This document shows positions 16,626 through 27,255 of a DNA stretch of 64,000 nt, piece by piece; within the stretch, counting starts at the first letter, position 1; each line of letters starts with the position of its first letter. The DNA comes from an uncultured Chloroflexus sp. (GTDB taxonomy: Bacteria > Chloroflexota > Chloroflexia > Chloroflexales > Chloroflexaceae). The notes beneath the pieces were generated by a model, which saw only the letters and a list, made by a program, of their open reading frames with translations, was not told the DNA's origin and did no database searches. Made by a program: the position numbers and the translations under genes. Location: positions 50,887-114,886 of the forward strand of contig NZ_CAKZNK010000051.1 of the NCBI RefSeq assembly GCF_937129525.1, written 5' to 3'.

Positions 16626-18314
16626 ATGAGCGATCTCTTTCGTCAACAACCGCCACAGTTGGGGAACCAGTACACCGACGATCGAGTGCTGCGGTCGTTT
16701 CTTTGTCGAGTGCTGCCGCGCGATGCGCTGGCGCAGGCTGAGCCGGATCTGATCACGCTGGGTGAGCTGGCCGGCACAGAACTCTACCATCTTCAACTGG
16801 CCGATCGCCGTAACGAACCGGTGTTAACGCAATGGGATGCGTGGGGTGAGCGGATCGATCAGATCGAGCTTTCACCGTTGTGGCGTCGCGCCGCGCGGCT
16901 TGCTGCTCAATATGGTCTCGTTGCGCTTCCTTACGAACGTTCATACGGCGCACTATCGCGAATCGTGCAGTTTGCGCTCGTCTATCTCTTTCATCCATCA
17001 ACTGATGTCTATACATGCCCGCTGGCGATGAGCGATGGCGCAGCGCGTACCCTGCTTCAGGCCGGTGATCAATTACTGATCGAACGCGCGCTGCCCCGTC
17101 TGATCAGCCGCGATCCTGATACGTGCTGGACAAGCGGGCAGTGGATGACGGAATTGCCCGGTGGTTCAGATGTCAGTCAGACTGAGACCATTGCGCGACC
17201 AGATGGCGATGGTGGCTGGCGATTGTTCGGACGCAAGTGGTTTACGTCGGCGACTACCGGGCAGATGGCGCTGGCGCTGGCCCGTCCTGAAGGCAATCCG
17301 TCGGGTAGTCGCGGACTGGCGCTGTTCTACGTCGAATTACGCGATGCCGCCGGTCGTTTGCAAGGTATTCGCGTTAACCGTCTGAAAGACAAACTCGGGA
17401 CGCGCAAAGTGCCAACCGCCGAATTGAGCCTTGAAGGCGCACCAGCGCGTCTGGTGGGCGCTCCAAACGGTGGGGTGCGCGCCATTGTGCCGATGTTACA
17501 GGTGACCCGGATCTGGAACAGCATTTCGGCGGTCTCATTTATGCGGCGTGGCATTGCGCTGGCGCGCGATTATGCGCGGCGGCGAGTGGTCTTCGGCGCG
17601 CCGCTCAGTCGGCAACCACTTCACATCGAAACGCTGGCGACGTTGCAGGCTGAGTTTGAAGGCGCGTTCCATTTAAGTTTTTTAACGGCTCGTTTGTTGG
17701 GGGCTGAAGAGGCCGGGATTGCCGATGAACGCCAGCGGCAGTTGTTGCGTGTGCTTACTTCGATTGCCAAGCTCACCACTGCTCGTCAGGCCGTAGCCGT
17801 GATGAGTGAAGTTGTCGAGGCATTTGGTGGCGCCGGTTACATCGAAGATACCGGCTTGCCGGTACTACTGCGCGACGCGCAGGTCTTGCCGATCTGGGAG
17901 GGGACCACCAACGTGCTTGCGCTCGATACGATGCGCGCCCTCACGCAGGCCGGCGCGTGGGAAGCGCTAACTGGATTGGTCGCTGAATTGACGGCTGCGG
18001 CGACCAGTCCGCAGCTTGTGGCTGCCGGTGAGCGGGCGCGAAACGCGCTGGCGCATGCCCGGCACTGGTTTACCGCAGCCGATGGCCGTGACTACCTGGA
18101 GCGTGGCGCGCGTCGGTTGGCGCTGACGATTGGCCGCAGCCTCGAGCTGGCGTTACTCGTTGATCATGCTTCATGGTCGTTTGCCGCAGAACATGATGGC
18201 CGCGCGCAGGCTGCCGCGCTCCGATTTGCTCGCTCGCCAGTTGATCTGATCGATGAGTTTGATCATGATGACATGGCGCTGGCCGATGACACCCCCTTGC
18301 CGGTAGACGGTTAA
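16626..18314 (+). CDS. AidB-like acyl-CoA dehydrogenase family protein
   Basis: Flavoprotein of the acyl-CoA dehydrogenase superfamily, 562 residues, longer than the usual 380-400 and matching the AidB branch. Diagnostic segments: the MTELPGGSDVSQTET motif, GRKWFTSATTG, KLGTRKVPTAEL and the C-terminal EAFGGAGYIEDTGLP with the IWEGTTNVLALD FAD-binding signature. In E. coli, AidB is linked to alkylation protection; in other bacteria such proteins may oxidise unusual acyl-CoAs. The longer frame from 16461 overlaps the GNAT remnant region and is not favoured. It faces secA across a shared terminator region. Confidence 0.85.
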   Translation: MSDLFRQQPPQLGNQYTDDRVLRSFLCRVLPRDALAQAEPDLITLGELAGTELYHLQLADRRNEPVLTQWDAWGERIDQIELSPLWRRAARLAAQYGLVALPYERSYGALSRIVQFALVYLFHPSTDVYTCPLAMSDGAARTLLQAGDQLLIERALPRLISRDPDTCWTSGQWMTELPGGSDVSQTETIARPDGDGGWRLFGRKWFTSATTGQMALALARPEGNPSGSRGLALFYVELRDAAGRLQGIRVNRLKDKLGTRKVPTAELSLEGAPARLVGAPNGGVRAIVPMLQVTRIWNSISAVSFMRRGIALARDYARRRVVFGAPLSRQPLHIETLATLQAEFEGAFHLSFLTARLLGAEEAGIADERQRQLLRVLTSIAKLTTARQAVAVMSEVVEAFGGAGYIEDTGLPVLLRDAQVLPIWEGTTNVLALDTMRALTQAGAWEALTGLVAELTAAATSPQLVAAGERARNALAHARHWFTAADGRDYLERGARRLALTIGRSLELALLVDHASWSFAAEHDGRAQAAALRFARSPVDLIDEFDHDDMALADDTPLPVDG

Positions 18315-18383
18315 AGGCGGCAGTGCGATACCGCTGACGCGCAGGAACAGAGCCTGCTGTGCATCTCGATGTCCCAAATCACC

Positions 18384-18422
18384 AAAAAACGGCGCGCCGG
18401 TTCTGGTAAGAACCAGCGCGCC
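18384..18422 (-). terminator. Intrinsic terminator of secA
   Basis: Arms 18391-18404 and 18409-18422 pair over 14 positions with one mismatch around a GGTA loop. On the minus strand a run of six T (18384-18389) follows. It lies 20 bases after the secA stop. Confidence 0.85.
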
Positions 18423-18442
18423 ATCATAGTTGGTAACTGCAC

Positions 18443-21433
18443 TTACCGTTTTTTACCTCGCGGCACAGCCGGAGGCGCACTACGTCCCCGCGGAGTGGTC
18501 GGGCCATTAGACGGCAACGTACCACTATCCATCGCAGCCTTTATCTTTGCAGCCTCGTCGGCGATTGCCGGATTGGCAGGACGAACCGGTTTAGTCGGTG
18601 TTGTCGCTACCGCTGCCGGCGCGGTGTTCATTGCGCCAGTTAGCTCGTGTTCGCGGCCCAGGTGGCAATGCTTGAACTTCTTGCCACTGCCGCATGGGCA
18701 AGGATCGTTGCGTCCAATCTGCGGTTTTGTCCGGCGCTGTGGTTTGCGTGTCTGTTCGCCCTCGCTACTGCCACTGGCAGCCTGCGCCGTAGCCAGCCGG
18801 CGAGCCTGTTCTTCGGCAATCTGGCGCAGGTATGCTTCGTACTGAAACGATGCTGGAATGATATTGTAGACGATGTCGTGAGCGATATTGGCTTTCAACT
18901 CGTCGAACATGCGGAACGACTCGCGTTTGAACTCAACCAGCGGATCTTTTTGCGCATAAGCCTGCAAGAGAATATTCTGCCGCAGTTCATCCATTGCGGT
19001 CAGATAATCGACCCACTGGCGGTCAATCGCGCCCAACATCACTCGCCGCTCGACGGTGCGCATCACCTCTGGCGTGATGACTTTCTCTCGTTCAGCGTAA
19101 GTCGTTTCAAGATGATCGAGCAGGTACTGTTCAATCTCCTCTTTCGTCTTGCCCTTCAGTGTTTCGGCAGTGACAGTTGCCGGCAGCGTTGGATTGATCC
19201 GACGGTAGACGCGCAACACTTCAGTCAAGCCGAATTCATCAGGCTCATCGGCGAGATGCTCATCGATCTGGCGCTGAATCTCTTCCGCCATCAGATCAAG
19301 CACTCGCTCGCGCATATCGGCTTCATCGAGAATGGCCTTGCGGTCGGCATAGATGATCTGGCGCTGCTTGTTCATCACGTCGTCGAATTCGACGGTATGC
19401 TTGCGGGCGTCGAAATTGTAACCTTCAACCCGGGTTTGCGCACTCTCGATAGTGCGGTCAAGCAAACCGGCCTGCAACGGAACATCCGACTCGATGAACC
19501 GTTCCATCAAGCCTTTAATCCGATCCACCGGCCCAAACCGGCGCAGCAGTTCATCTTCGAGCGAGAGGAAGAAGCGGGAAGAACCGGGATCGCCCTGGCG
19601 ACCGGCGCGACCGCGCAACTGATTATCGATGCGGCGCGCCTCGTGGCGCTCGGTGCCGATCACGTGCAGACCGCCGAGCTGACGAACCTCTTCGCCTTCG
19701 GCTTCGGTCAGGGCCTTGGCCTTTTCCCACGCCGCCCGCTTTTGTTCGGGAGTGGCCGTTTCGATGGTCAAGCCCTCTTTCCGGAGAAATTCTTCCACCA
19801 GACCATCAGGATTACCGCCAAGCAGGATGTCTGTGCCGCGACCGGCCATGTTGGTGGCAACGGTCACTGCGCCTTTGCGACCGGCTTGAGCCACAATCGC
19901 CGCTTCGCGCTCGTGGTGTTTGGCATTGAGGACATTATGAGGAATGCCGGCCTGTTTCAGCATGGCGCTGATCCGTTCCGAGGTCTCGACCGAGGTTGTG
20001 CCGATCAACACCGGGCGTCCGATGGCGTGCATCTCCTCGACTTCGCGCAGTACGGCTTTGAACTTTGCCTCTTCGGTGGCGTAAATCTGGTCGGGTAGAT
20101 CCTCGCGGATCATCGGCTTATGGGTCGGAATGACTACCACTTCGAGATTGTAAATCTTGGCAAATTCTTCGCGTTCAGTGTAAGCAGTACCGGTCATGCC
20201 GGCCAGCTTCTTGTACATGCGGAAGTAGTTTTGGAAGGTAATTGTAGCCAGGGTGACATTTTCATTCTTGATGGCTACCCCTTCCTTCGCCTCAACCGCC
20301 TGGTGAAGTCCGTCGCTCCAGCGCCGCCCCGGCATAGCCCGTCCGGTGAATTCGTCGATAATCACTACCTCACCATTGGGGGTTACCATATAATCGCGAT
20401 CGCGCTGGTAAATGAACTGCGCCTTCAGCGCATTTTCGACGTAGTGCGTCTTCTCGTAATGTTCGGGATCGAACAGGCTCTCACCAGGAGGGATGTTGAG
20501 CAGGCGTTCAAGCTTCTCAATCCCTTTTTCGCTCAGGTAGATACTCTTAGTGCGTTCATCGACAAAGAAATCACCATCTGGCTCCAGCCCTTCCTCTTTT
20601 ACCTGCTTGGCCGTCACCGATGATCGCCGTAACTGTCGCACCAGTTTCGCCATCTGGCGATAAAGATCGGACGATTTCTGCGCCGGGCCAGAGATGATCA
20701 ACGGCGTGCGCGCTTCGTCGATCAAAATATTGTCCACCTCATCGACAATCGCGTAATGCAGCTCGCGTTGCACAATCTGCGACTTTTCGTAGGCCATGTT
20801 GTCGCGCAGATAGTCGAAGCCGAACTCGTTATTGGTGCCGTAAGTAATATCGGCCAGGTAGGCTTCGCGGCGCGTGCAAGGGCGCCAGTGAACGAGGCGC
20901 TGGTCTTCGGGATTGGCATTTGGGTCGATGTAATCGGGATCGTACAGCGCGCTCTGTTCGTGCGCAATGAAACCAACCGAAAGACCGAGGAAATGGTAGA
21001 TCGGCCCCATCCAGCCGGCGCCAACTTTGGCCAGATAGTCGTTGACCGTCACCAGGTGCGCGCCCTTTCCTTCGAGCGCGTTGAGGTACAGCGGCAGGGT
21101 TGCCACCAGAGTCTTACCTTCGCCGGTCTTCATTTCGGCGATTTTGCCCTGATGGAGCACGATCCCGCCGATCAATTGCACGTCGTAATGACGCAGGCCA
21201 ATGGTACGCGCAGCAGCTTCGCGCACGGTAGCAAAGGCTTCGGGCAAAATGTCATCGAGCGTTTCGCCATCGGCAAGACGCTGGCGGAACTCGTCAGTTT
21301 TAGCGCGCAGTTCAGCGTCACTCAATTGAGCAAATTCCGGGCCGAGCCGGTTGATCTCGTCCACAATCGGCTGGAGCCGGCGCAGCTCTTTCTCGTTGCT
21401 GTCGCCGAGCAAACGCCGAAGAAAGTTCAACAT
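18443..21433 (-). CDS. secA: Preprotein translocase subunit SecA
   Basis: ATPase motor that drives secretory proteins through SecYEG; cytoplasmic and membrane-peripheral. 996 residues, longer than the ~900 of E. coli. Walker A KTGEGKT is at ~102-108, [13 protein letters not shown] forms the Walker B/DEAD-like box, and the second motor domain shows [14 protein letters not shown] and [13 protein letters not shown]. The C-terminus carries the zinc-binding SEC-C motif ([16 protein letters not shown]) but continues ~70 residues beyond it in an Ala/Pro/Lys-rich tail, an unusual extension. It is transcribed alone and has its own terminator. Confidence 0.97.
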   Translation of the reverse strand: MLNFLRRLLGDSNEKELRRLQPIVDEINRLGPEFAQLSDAELRAKTDEFRQRLADGETLDDILPEAFATVREAAARTIGLRHYDVQLIGGIVLHQGKIAEMKTGEGKTLVATLPLYLNALEGKGAHLVTVNDYLAKVGAGWMGPIYHFLGLSVGFIAHEQSALYDPDYIDPNANPEDQRLVHWRPCTRREAYLADITYGTNNEFGFDYLRDNMAYEKSQIVQRELHYAIVDEVDNILIDEARTPLIISGPAQKSSDLYRQMAKLVRQLRRSSVTAKQVKEEGLEPDGDFFVDERTKSIYLSEKGIEKLERLLNIPPGESLFDPEHYEKTHYVENALKAQFIYQRDRDYMVTPNGEVVIIDEFTGRAMPGRRWSDGLHQAVEAKEGVAIKNENVTLATITFQNYFRMYKKLAGMTGTAYTEREEFAKIYNLEVVVIPTHKPMIREDLPDQIYATEEAKFKAVLREVEEMHAIGRPVLIGTTSVETSERISAMLKQAGIPHNVLNAKHHEREAAIVAQAGRKGAVTVATNMAGRGTDILLGGNPDGLVEEFLRKEGLTIETATPEQKRAAWEKAKALTEAEGEEVRQLGGLHVIGTERHEARRIDNQLRGRAGRQGDPGSSRFFLSLEDELLRRFGPVDRIKGLMERFIESDVPLQAGLLDRTIESAQTRVEGYNFDARKHTVEFDDVMNKQRQIIYADRKAILDEADMRERVLDLMAEEIQRQIDEHLADEPDEFGLTEVLRVYRRINPTLPATVTAETLKGKTKEEIEQYLLDHLETTYAEREKVITPEVMRTVERRVMLGAIDRQWVDYLTAMDELRQNILLQAYAQKDPLVEFKRESFRMFDELKANIAHDIVYNIIPASFQYEAYLRQIAEEQARRLATAQAASGSSEGEQTRKPQRRTKPQIGRNDPCPCGSGKKFKHCHLGREHELTGAMNTAPAAVATTPTKPVRPANPAIADEAAKIKAAMDSGTLPSNGPTTPRGRSAPPAVPRGKKR

Positions 21434-21547
21434 ATCAACTCCTTATGCCCTGCCGGAAAAGGAATATTGTTGCCCTGGCAGGCGCAATGATTGCGGGTAA
21501 GGTGTGAGGCGTCATCCTTAATGTAATCAGACGACGCGATGCTATCG

Positions 21548-23770
21548 CTACTTCATTATATCATTGCTGTCCGCTTCGGCGATGACCTGCTCAAAGACGG
21601 CAACCACCTGTGGATCGAAATGGCGTCCGGCCTGTTCACGGATGTAGGCGAGCGCCCGTTCGCGCGACCATGCCGCCCGGTAGGGTCGATCGCTGGTAAG
21701 CGCATCGTAGACATCAACGACGGCGAAGATGCGAGCAGCCAGCGGGATCTCTTCACCGCGCAGGCCGCGTGGATAGCCCGTTCCGTCCCATTTTTCGTGA
21801 TGACACCAGGGAATATCGAGCGCGGGGGCCAGAAATTCGATTGGCTGCAAGAGTTCGACGGCCAGCGTGGGATGCATACGCATGATCGCCCACTCGTGTT
21901 CGTCAAGTGGCCCCGGCTTGAGCAAGATGGCGTCGGGAATACCCATCTTGCCAATATCGTGTAACAACGCGCCGCGTCGCACGTGTACCAGCTCTTCGTC
22001 GCTAAAGCCCATGCGAGCCGCGATCCGCGCGGTCAGTTCGGTGACGCGGCGTGAATGGCCTTCGGTTTCGCGATCACGCAGATCGAGCGCGCGCGACCAG
22101 CCTTCAATCGTTGCATCGTAAGCAGCGCGCAGCTCGGCGTTCGCCGCCCGCAATTGCTCAAAAAGTTCGGTGCGATGCAACGCATTGGCCGACAGATCGG
22201 CCAGATCGGCCAGCAGGTCTCGTTCAGCCGGGCTAAGCGGTGTTTCACGTTTGAGCAACAGTGCGCCGACCTGGCGGTTGGCAGCGTTGAGTGGAACACC
22301 GACAAAGGTCTCCCGGCGCTGCTTTAACACATCTCCCACCTCAATCGGCCCGTTAGCCTGTGCCAGGGAAACGGCGAGGTTCGCGCAGAAAGCTGGATGC
22401 GAGACGAGATTGGCCAAACATCCTATCGCCCGATCAACCTGCAAGGTTGCTCCAATCGGGCGCAAGAGGGCAATACTTTCGGCCTGCATCACTTCCATCA
22501 TCTGTTTGAGCAGGATTGGAGTCAATTCTTCCCACAACTGCGCCGGACGCAATGCCGCGCCGAATGCGACGAGTGTTGCCCGGCGTTGCTCGCGGGCCAC
22601 CTGCTCGGAAACGTCTTGCTTAATTGCGATAAAGCGCCGGATTGTGCCATCCTCATCGGTCACCGGCGTAATCGTCATCTCTTCGTGGTAGAGGCTACCG
22701 TCTTTCCGCCGGTTGATCAAACGGCCATGCCAGGGTTGGCCTGCCAGGATCTGTGACCAGAGCGCGGCGTAAAACGCGCGATCGTGCTTGCCGGAACGCA
22801 GCAGGCGGGTTGACTGACCAATCGCTTCCGTTGCGCTATAACCGGTCAGAGTGGTAAACGCCGGATTAACCCATTCAATGATGCCGTCATGGTCAGTAAT
22901 CACAATCGCGTTGGCGGCGTCGTTGAGGGCCTGGGCCTGTAAACGGAGGCGATCGTGTTGTTGATTGAACTGGACGCGATAGTAAGCATTTTCAATCGCT
23001 ATCGGCAGTTGGGCCAGAAAGCCTTCGCGCTTGATAATGTAATCGACAACGCCGATCCGCAACGCTTGCAAGGGAAATTCTTCATTGCCGGGCCTGGCCA
23101 GAACGATCAGCGGTTGCGTCAGTTGCCGAAACTGGAGCAATTCTTTCACCAGATCGAGCATTGCCAGCCTTGGTTGGTCACAGTCGATCACAATCACCTC
23201 GCCGGCCTGTTCACTCCGGTCAATCGCCCGCACGAAGGCGGATCCACCTTTGAACAATCGACAGTGAATGTGCGGCGCAGCGCGTTGCAGATAGTGGATG
23301 GTTGTTTCACTGTCAGCAGTAAATGCGATCAGGCTAACCTCAATCGGACGAGCGCGGCGCGCCCGTTGGGAATGAAAGCGCTCACAGGCCTGTTCGATCA
23401 GAGGGCCGATCCGGTCAAGATAGTTGTCACGCTTGATGACATAATCATCGGCGCCGGCTTTCAGCGCGCTAATCACCATATGGTCGCCACCGCCGCCGGT
23501 CAGGATGACGACAGCCAGTGGGAGATTGCGCGCCCGAATCATAGATAGAAGATCGAGACCGTCGCCGTCGCGCAGATGCAAGTCGAGAATAACGCCATCG
23601 CAGGGCGGCTCTGTTGCCGACATCTGGTTCAGGTATATACTGGCCGACTGGTAAGAATCGATATGAGTGATGGTAATCGATTGATCGTAGGCCAGCATTG
23701 CGCGCCGGAAGAGATCAGCATCGAACGGGTTGTCCTCAATCAACAGCAGGCGAAGTGGATGCGCTGGCAT
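21548..23770 (-). CDS. Response regulator with REC, REC-like, PAS, GAF and HD-GYP domains
   Basis: 740-residue signalling protein, probably a cyclic-di-GMP phosphodiesterase. Residues ~5-130 are a receiver domain with phospho-acceptor Asp63 and Lys113. A second receiver-like domain spans ~143-265 (VIDCD near 195, DYIIKRE near 243). A PAS domain follows at ~280-385, a GAF at ~400-525 and HD-GYP at ~550-735 with GHSRRV, LLHDIGK (H594/D595) and HHEKWDGTGYPRGL. The start at 23770 overlaps the kinase gene by 35 bases, so the two form a coupled two-component pair. The frame continues open upstream, but that part lies in the kinase in another frame. Confidence 0.9.
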   Translation of the reverse strand: MPAHPLRLLLIEDNPFDADLFRRAMLAYDQSITITHIDSYQSASIYLNQMSATEPPCDGVILDLHLRDGDGLDLLSMIRARNLPLAVVILTGGGGDHMVISALKAGADDYVIKRDNYLDRIGPLIEQACERFHSQRARRARPIEVSLIAFTADSETTIHYLQRAAPHIHCRLFKGGSAFVRAIDRSEQAGEVIVIDCDQPRLAMLDLVKELLQFRQLTQPLIVLARPGNEEFPLQALRIGVVDYIIKREGFLAQLPIAIENAYYRVQFNQQHDRLRLQAQALNDAANAIVITDHDGIIEWVNPAFTTLTGYSATEAIGQSTRLLRSGKHDRAFYAALWSQILAGQPWHGRLINRRKDGSLYHEEMTITPVTDEDGTIRRFIAIKQDVSEQVAREQRRATLVAFGAALRPAQLWEELTPILLKQMMEVMQAESIALLRPIGATLQVDRAIGCLANLVSHPAFCANLAVSLAQANGPIEVGDVLKQRRETFVGVPLNAANRQVGALLLKRETPLSPAERDLLADLADLSANALHRTELFEQLRAANAELRAAYDATIEGWSRALDLRDRETEGHSRRVTELTARIAARMGFSDEELVHVRRGALLHDIGKMGIPDAILLKPGPLDEHEWAIMRMHPTLAVELLQPIEFLAPALDIPWCHHEKWDGTGYPRGLRGEEIPLAARIFAVVDVYDALTSDRPYRAAWSRERALAYIREQAGRHFDPQVVAVFEQVIAEADSNDIMK

Positions 23771-24806
23771 TCGGGAACTCCAGATAAAAGGTTGTGCCGA
23801 TTCCGGGGCTGCTCTCGGCCCAAACCCGGCCTCCCATCCGCTCAATTGCTTTCCGGACAATAGCAAGCCCCATCCCCGAGCCGGGATATGTTTCTTGCGA
23901 ATGCAGGCGTTGGAAAACACCAAAGATGCGGTCGTGCTGACGCATATCAAATCCAATTCCGTTATCTTTGACCCATAGTCGCGTGTTATTCCCCTCTATG
24001 TCAGCGCCAATCGCTAACCGGGGTTGCGGCACATGGGCGCTAAATTTCAGCGCATTGTCGATCAGGTTGCGCAGCGCAACAGTGACGCTGATTTCATCGC
24101 CGTAAATTGTTGTACAGCGTAGATCGCGCTCAATAACGACTCCGTGCCTCTGAATCTGATCAGCATAAACGATCAAAATCTGTTCAATTACATCTTCCAG
24201 ATGAATTTCTGTCTGCGTGAGCGGTTTACGTTCGATGCGGGTGTATTCCAGCAAGCCGTCGATGAGCTTGTTCATCTGGCTGATGGCAGCGCGAATACTG
24301 TGCAGGCATTGTTGGCCATCATCGTCGAGGCGTTGGACATAAAAGCGCAACAGTAACTGGCTGTATCCCTCAATCGCTCGCAGCGGCGCTTTGAGATCGT
24401 GAGAGACGGTAGCGATAAATGCCTCTAGCTCCTCGTTAAGCTGGCTGAGCGCAACATTCGCCGCTTGCAGTGGCGCTGTGCGTTCGTTGATGCGCTGCTC
24501 GAGCGTTGCGTTGAGTTCTTGCAGCGCAGTATTTGCCGCGCGCAACTCGTCGTTAATACGGGCCTGTTCACTGATGGCGCGCCAGCGTTCAACTCCTAGC
24601 CAGGCTGCCATGATGAGCACAAATATCCATCCTTTGATCGTTTGCCAACCGGTGAGCTGTTCAGCATTGGTGGTGAGAAGGACGAGCAGGCGATCCGAGA
24701 AGAGAACCCATGCGCCGGCAATGACGATATACCAGCAGGAGAGTCGGATCGCGCTAGAAACCGGGTCAGTACTGCGCCAGAGATAGTGAAGATGAGCGAG
24801 TGACAT
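23736..24806 (-). CDS. Sensor histidine kinase
   Basis: 356 residues. Two hydrophobic segments (~22-45 and ~60-72) anchor it in the membrane with almost no external sensor loop. A coiled coil follows (~75-130). The HisKA dimerisation helix carries SHDLKAPLRAIEGYSQ with phospho-accepting His136. The ATPase domain has an N box (LRNLIDNALKFS), G1 (DNGIGFD at ~281) and G2 (GSGMGLAIVRK). This organisation resembles phytochrome-type and hybrid-partner kinases. It precedes and overlaps the HD-GYP regulator gene, its likely phosphotransfer partner. Stimulus is unknown. Confidence 0.92.
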   Translation of the reverse strand: MSLAHLHYLWRSTDPVSSAIRLSCWYIVIAGAWVLFSDRLLVLLTTNAEQLTGWQTIKGWIFVLIMAAWLGVERWRAISEQARINDELRAANTALQELNATLEQRINERTAPLQAANVALSQLNEELEAFIATVSHDLKAPLRAIEGYSQLLLRFYVQRLDDDGQQCLHSIRAAISQMNKLIDGLLEYTRIERKPLTQTEIHLEDVIEQILIVYADQIQRHGVVIERDLRCTTIYGDEISVTVALRNLIDNALKFSAHVPQPRLAIGADIEGNNTRLWVKDNGIGFDMRQHDRIFGVFQRLHSQETYPGSGMGLAIVRKAIERMGGRVWAESSPGIGTTFYLEFPNASASTSPAVD

Positions 24807-24987
24807 AACCTCATCCTGCAGTTATTGGCAGTCGTGGCACAATATTGGCTGGAGACATCAAGCGGGGATGTACTCTTGCAAGATACTTTTTCATCATATC
24901 ACACTGCGCTGAGCGATGCTATGCTACAATCGCACTGTTCGGGCTGGCATAACGCGCCGGTGTGACGGCAAGTCATGAGGAGGCCGC

Positions 24988-25602
24988 ATGGCAAAAGCGG
25001 GAGTGCTATACGTTGGAACTGACAATGGGTTGTATACGTTCAGCGATCCGGGTGGTCTCGGGCGCTGGCGACTGTTGCCCGATACGGCGCTGTCCGGCGA
25101 GCAGGTGTTTGGGTTGGTTGCCGCCGACTCACAGAGTCTGGTGGTTGCAACGAAGCAAGCATTTTTGCGTAGCGATGATGGTGGCCGTCAATGGCGTGAA
25201 GCCGATGCCGAAGATCGGGCATTGTTTAATTTTCTGGCCGGTGATCGGTTGCCGGTGGCCACTGCGCAGGGCATGGGTGTCTGGCGCAACGTCGAACCGG
25301 CGCTGGCCGGAATCGAGTTGCTGGCCGTGCTTTCGGGTAAACAAGAGGTCTTGCTGGCGTCAGTTGCTCAGGGACGGCGCCTGATGCGCAGCGATGATGG
25401 CGGAAAGCAGTGGCAAGAGGTGCCGGTGTCCTGGCAGGGAGCGATCAGCGCCTTTGCGCCCAGTAGTTATCATATCGATGTGGTGTGGGTCGGCACTGAT
25501 GCCGGTCAAATCTGGCGCAGTGATGATCGCGGGCGAACGTGGCAGCAAGTGGGAAGTGTTCCTGCTGCCGTTCGTTGTCTGGCTGCGGTGCGGGTGGCCT
25601 GA
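24988..25602 (+). CDS. BNR/Asp-box repeat protein (Ycf48/sialidase-type propeller fragment)
   Basis: 204 residues with at least three Asp-box motifs: LRSDDGGRQW, MRSDDGGKQW and IWRSDDRGRTW. These sit at regular spacing, as in the blades of a beta-propeller; an opening LYVGTDNGLYTF repeats as VWVGTDAGQIW. A signal peptide is absent, so it appears cytoplasmic. The ATG has a GAGGAGG ribosome site upstream. Length allows only about half a seven-bladed propeller, so it may oligomerise or be a short member. It ends 24 bases from the AAA ATPase gene running the other way. Function unknown; it could assist complex assembly as Ycf48 does. Confidence 0.75.
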   Translation: MAKAGVLYVGTDNGLYTFSDPGGLGRWRLLPDTALSGEQVFGLVAADSQSLVVATKQAFLRSDDGGRQWREADAEDRALFNFLAGDRLPVATAQGMGVWRNVEPALAGIELLAVLSGKQEVLLASVAQGRRLMRSDDGGKQWQEVPVSWQGAISAFAPSSYHIDVVWVGTDAGQIWRSDDRGRTWQQVGSVPAAVRCLAAVRVA

Positions 25603-25626
25603 GCGAGGCGCCGCAGTGTTGAGCGT

Positions 25627-27255
25627 TCAATAGCCGTAAAAATCGGTATACCCCTCACGGTCGAGCCGGGTGATCATCTGTTCCAGCCGGGCAGCGCTGC
25701 GCGGTAATCGACCACTACACATGGTGTGCAAGCCGCGCAGTGCCTGCCGGAACCGTGGCGTATCATCGCCGCGCAGTCGTGGCAAGAGACGTTGCATCAT
25801 TTGCCAGTCGAGCGCCTCAAGCGCGCTCATTGCGTGCGCCTGCTCAATAAAGCGCAACGTTTCACCCAAGGCGCGATACCCCGCCGGTCGTCCGGCAGCA
25901 GTCAAATGGGCCTGGATGTCTGCCAGTATCTGCCAGACCTGTTCATCGATGACGCCTGAGTAGGCAGCGCGAAGGGCAGCAAGATCGACTGCTCCTAGCT
26001 CGATGAGATTCGCTCGATCTAACACCTTATCGCTCAGCGCGAAAGTGCTTTCGTCAACGTTGACAGTGCCGATCAGGCGCACATTGATCGGCAAGCGCAA
26101 CGGATTGCGCACTACGCCGCCGCCAGCCATGGGTGTTTCGACCAGCGGCGTGCCCAGGTCGATCAATCCCTCTGCCGTCTCCATCGCCGACAAGATCGGC
26201 GCCAGATAGTATTCCGGTCGGGCCAGATTCATTTCGTCGAGACAGACGATATAGGTTTGGTCAGGATTGGCGGCTGCGTCAAGCAGGTGGCGCAGGAATG
26301 GGGTCGGCTGGTACAGCCCAGTCAGCGTATTGTAGTAGCCGAGCAGATCGCGGGCGCTGTGCCAGTCGGGTTGCACTGCCACCAACAGGTAGATAGGGTT
26401 GGACTGCCCTTCTGCTACCCCGCTGATCGCGTCAGCGTAAAGGCGGGTCAACCACGTCTTGCCGCTCCCGCTTGGGCCAGCCAGAATGACCAGTGGCCGA
26501 GCCTGCACAGCAAGATGAAAGACTTGCAGAACTCGTTCATCGATCACCATCCCGCGGCGCCGAATGGTAGCCACAATCTGCTCAAGTGGTGGCGTGCCTG
26601 TCAGGTAGCGCGCAGGCAGTTCGCGCACAGCGCGGGTCGTGGTGAGATCAAACTCAGCCTGCTCCATGATAGCTTCATTGAATGGCAGCAAGGCGCACAG
26701 ATCGTCAATGAGCTGTTCATCTGCCGGTAACGCATCCCACGAATAAACAAAACCGGCCCACAAATAGTTTGCCTGCCGCTGAGCCAGGTAGTGATCGATC
26801 CAGCGCATACCAGGTTCAGGCGGACGGCGACTGGTAAACCGTGCCTGCCCCTCCGAGCCGAGCCGGTCGATAAGCGCAGTCCACAAAGGACGGGCGTCAC
26901 TCCAGAGTTGGGCCAGTTGTGGTCGTCGCGCGCCCCACAATTGCAACCCTACCATGACGGCGCGTTCGCTGCCGCTCACGATGAGCATCACGCCAGCGCC
27001 GCGAGGGGGACGGTCAAAGGCGAACCAGTAATCCTCGATCGGATCGCGCCGCCCCTTCCCGCGGTCGATGGCGCGTCGCGTCTTGAAACTCAGCTCATAG
27101 AGAGGCCATTGCTGCGGCAAGATCGTCGCTGCTTGCCTGGCAGCGCGCTCGGCTAACGCCAGCATTTCCGGATGCAACCAGCGTTGCACCGCTTGCCAGC
27201 GCTCGCTGACGCCGGGTTCAAGCAGAGCATGCAGGGCAGTTGGTGAAAATGGCAT
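25627..27255 (-). CDS. McrB-like AAA ATPase of unknown role
   Basis: 542 residues. The first ~245 are not recognised; they contain Trp/Arg-rich stretches. From ~255 an AAA module of the McrB/dynein-related type is clear: Walker A GPSGSGKT at 260-267, Walker B ending TYIVCLDEMN (D340/E341), a long insert with a 'LGYYN' segment, sensor 1 RLIGTVNVDEST and a C-terminal helical lid. This family remodels or translocates substrates, as McrB does for its nuclease partner McrC. No McrC nuclease is adjacent. The upstream 220-residue gene shares its last base with this start (TGATG), implying strict coupling of the two products. Confidence 0.75.
   Translation of the reverse strand: MPFSPTALHALLEPGVSERWQAVQRWLHPEMLALAERAARQAATILPQQWPLYELSFKTRRAIDRGKGRRDPIEDYWFAFDRPPRGAGVMLIVSGSERAVMVGLQLWGARRPQLAQLWSDARPLWTALIDRLGSEGQARFTSRRPPEPGMRWIDHYLAQRQANYLWAGFVYSWDALPADEQLIDDLCALLPFNEAIMEQAEFDLTTTRAVRELPARYLTGTPPLEQIVATIRRRGMVIDERVLQVFHLAVQARPLVILAGPSGSGKTWLTRLYADAISGVAEGQSNPIYLLVAVQPDWHSARDLLGYYNTLTGLYQPTPFLRHLLDAAANPDQTYIVCLDEMNLARPEYYLAPILSAMETAEGLIDLGTPLVETPMAGGGVVRNPLRLPINVRLIGTVNVDESTFALSDKVLDRANLIELGAVDLAALRAAYSGVIDEQVWQILADIQAHLTAAGRPAGYRALGETLRFIEQAHAMSALEALDWQMMQRLLPRLRGDDTPRFRQALRGLHTMCSGRLPRSAARLEQMITRLDREGYTDFYGY

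Noticed and set aside
18647..20098. Long plus-strand open frame (483 codons) antisense to secA
   Set aside because: It is a shadow of secA with unnatural residue usage, no ribosome site and no family motif; GC-rich codon bias produces such frames.
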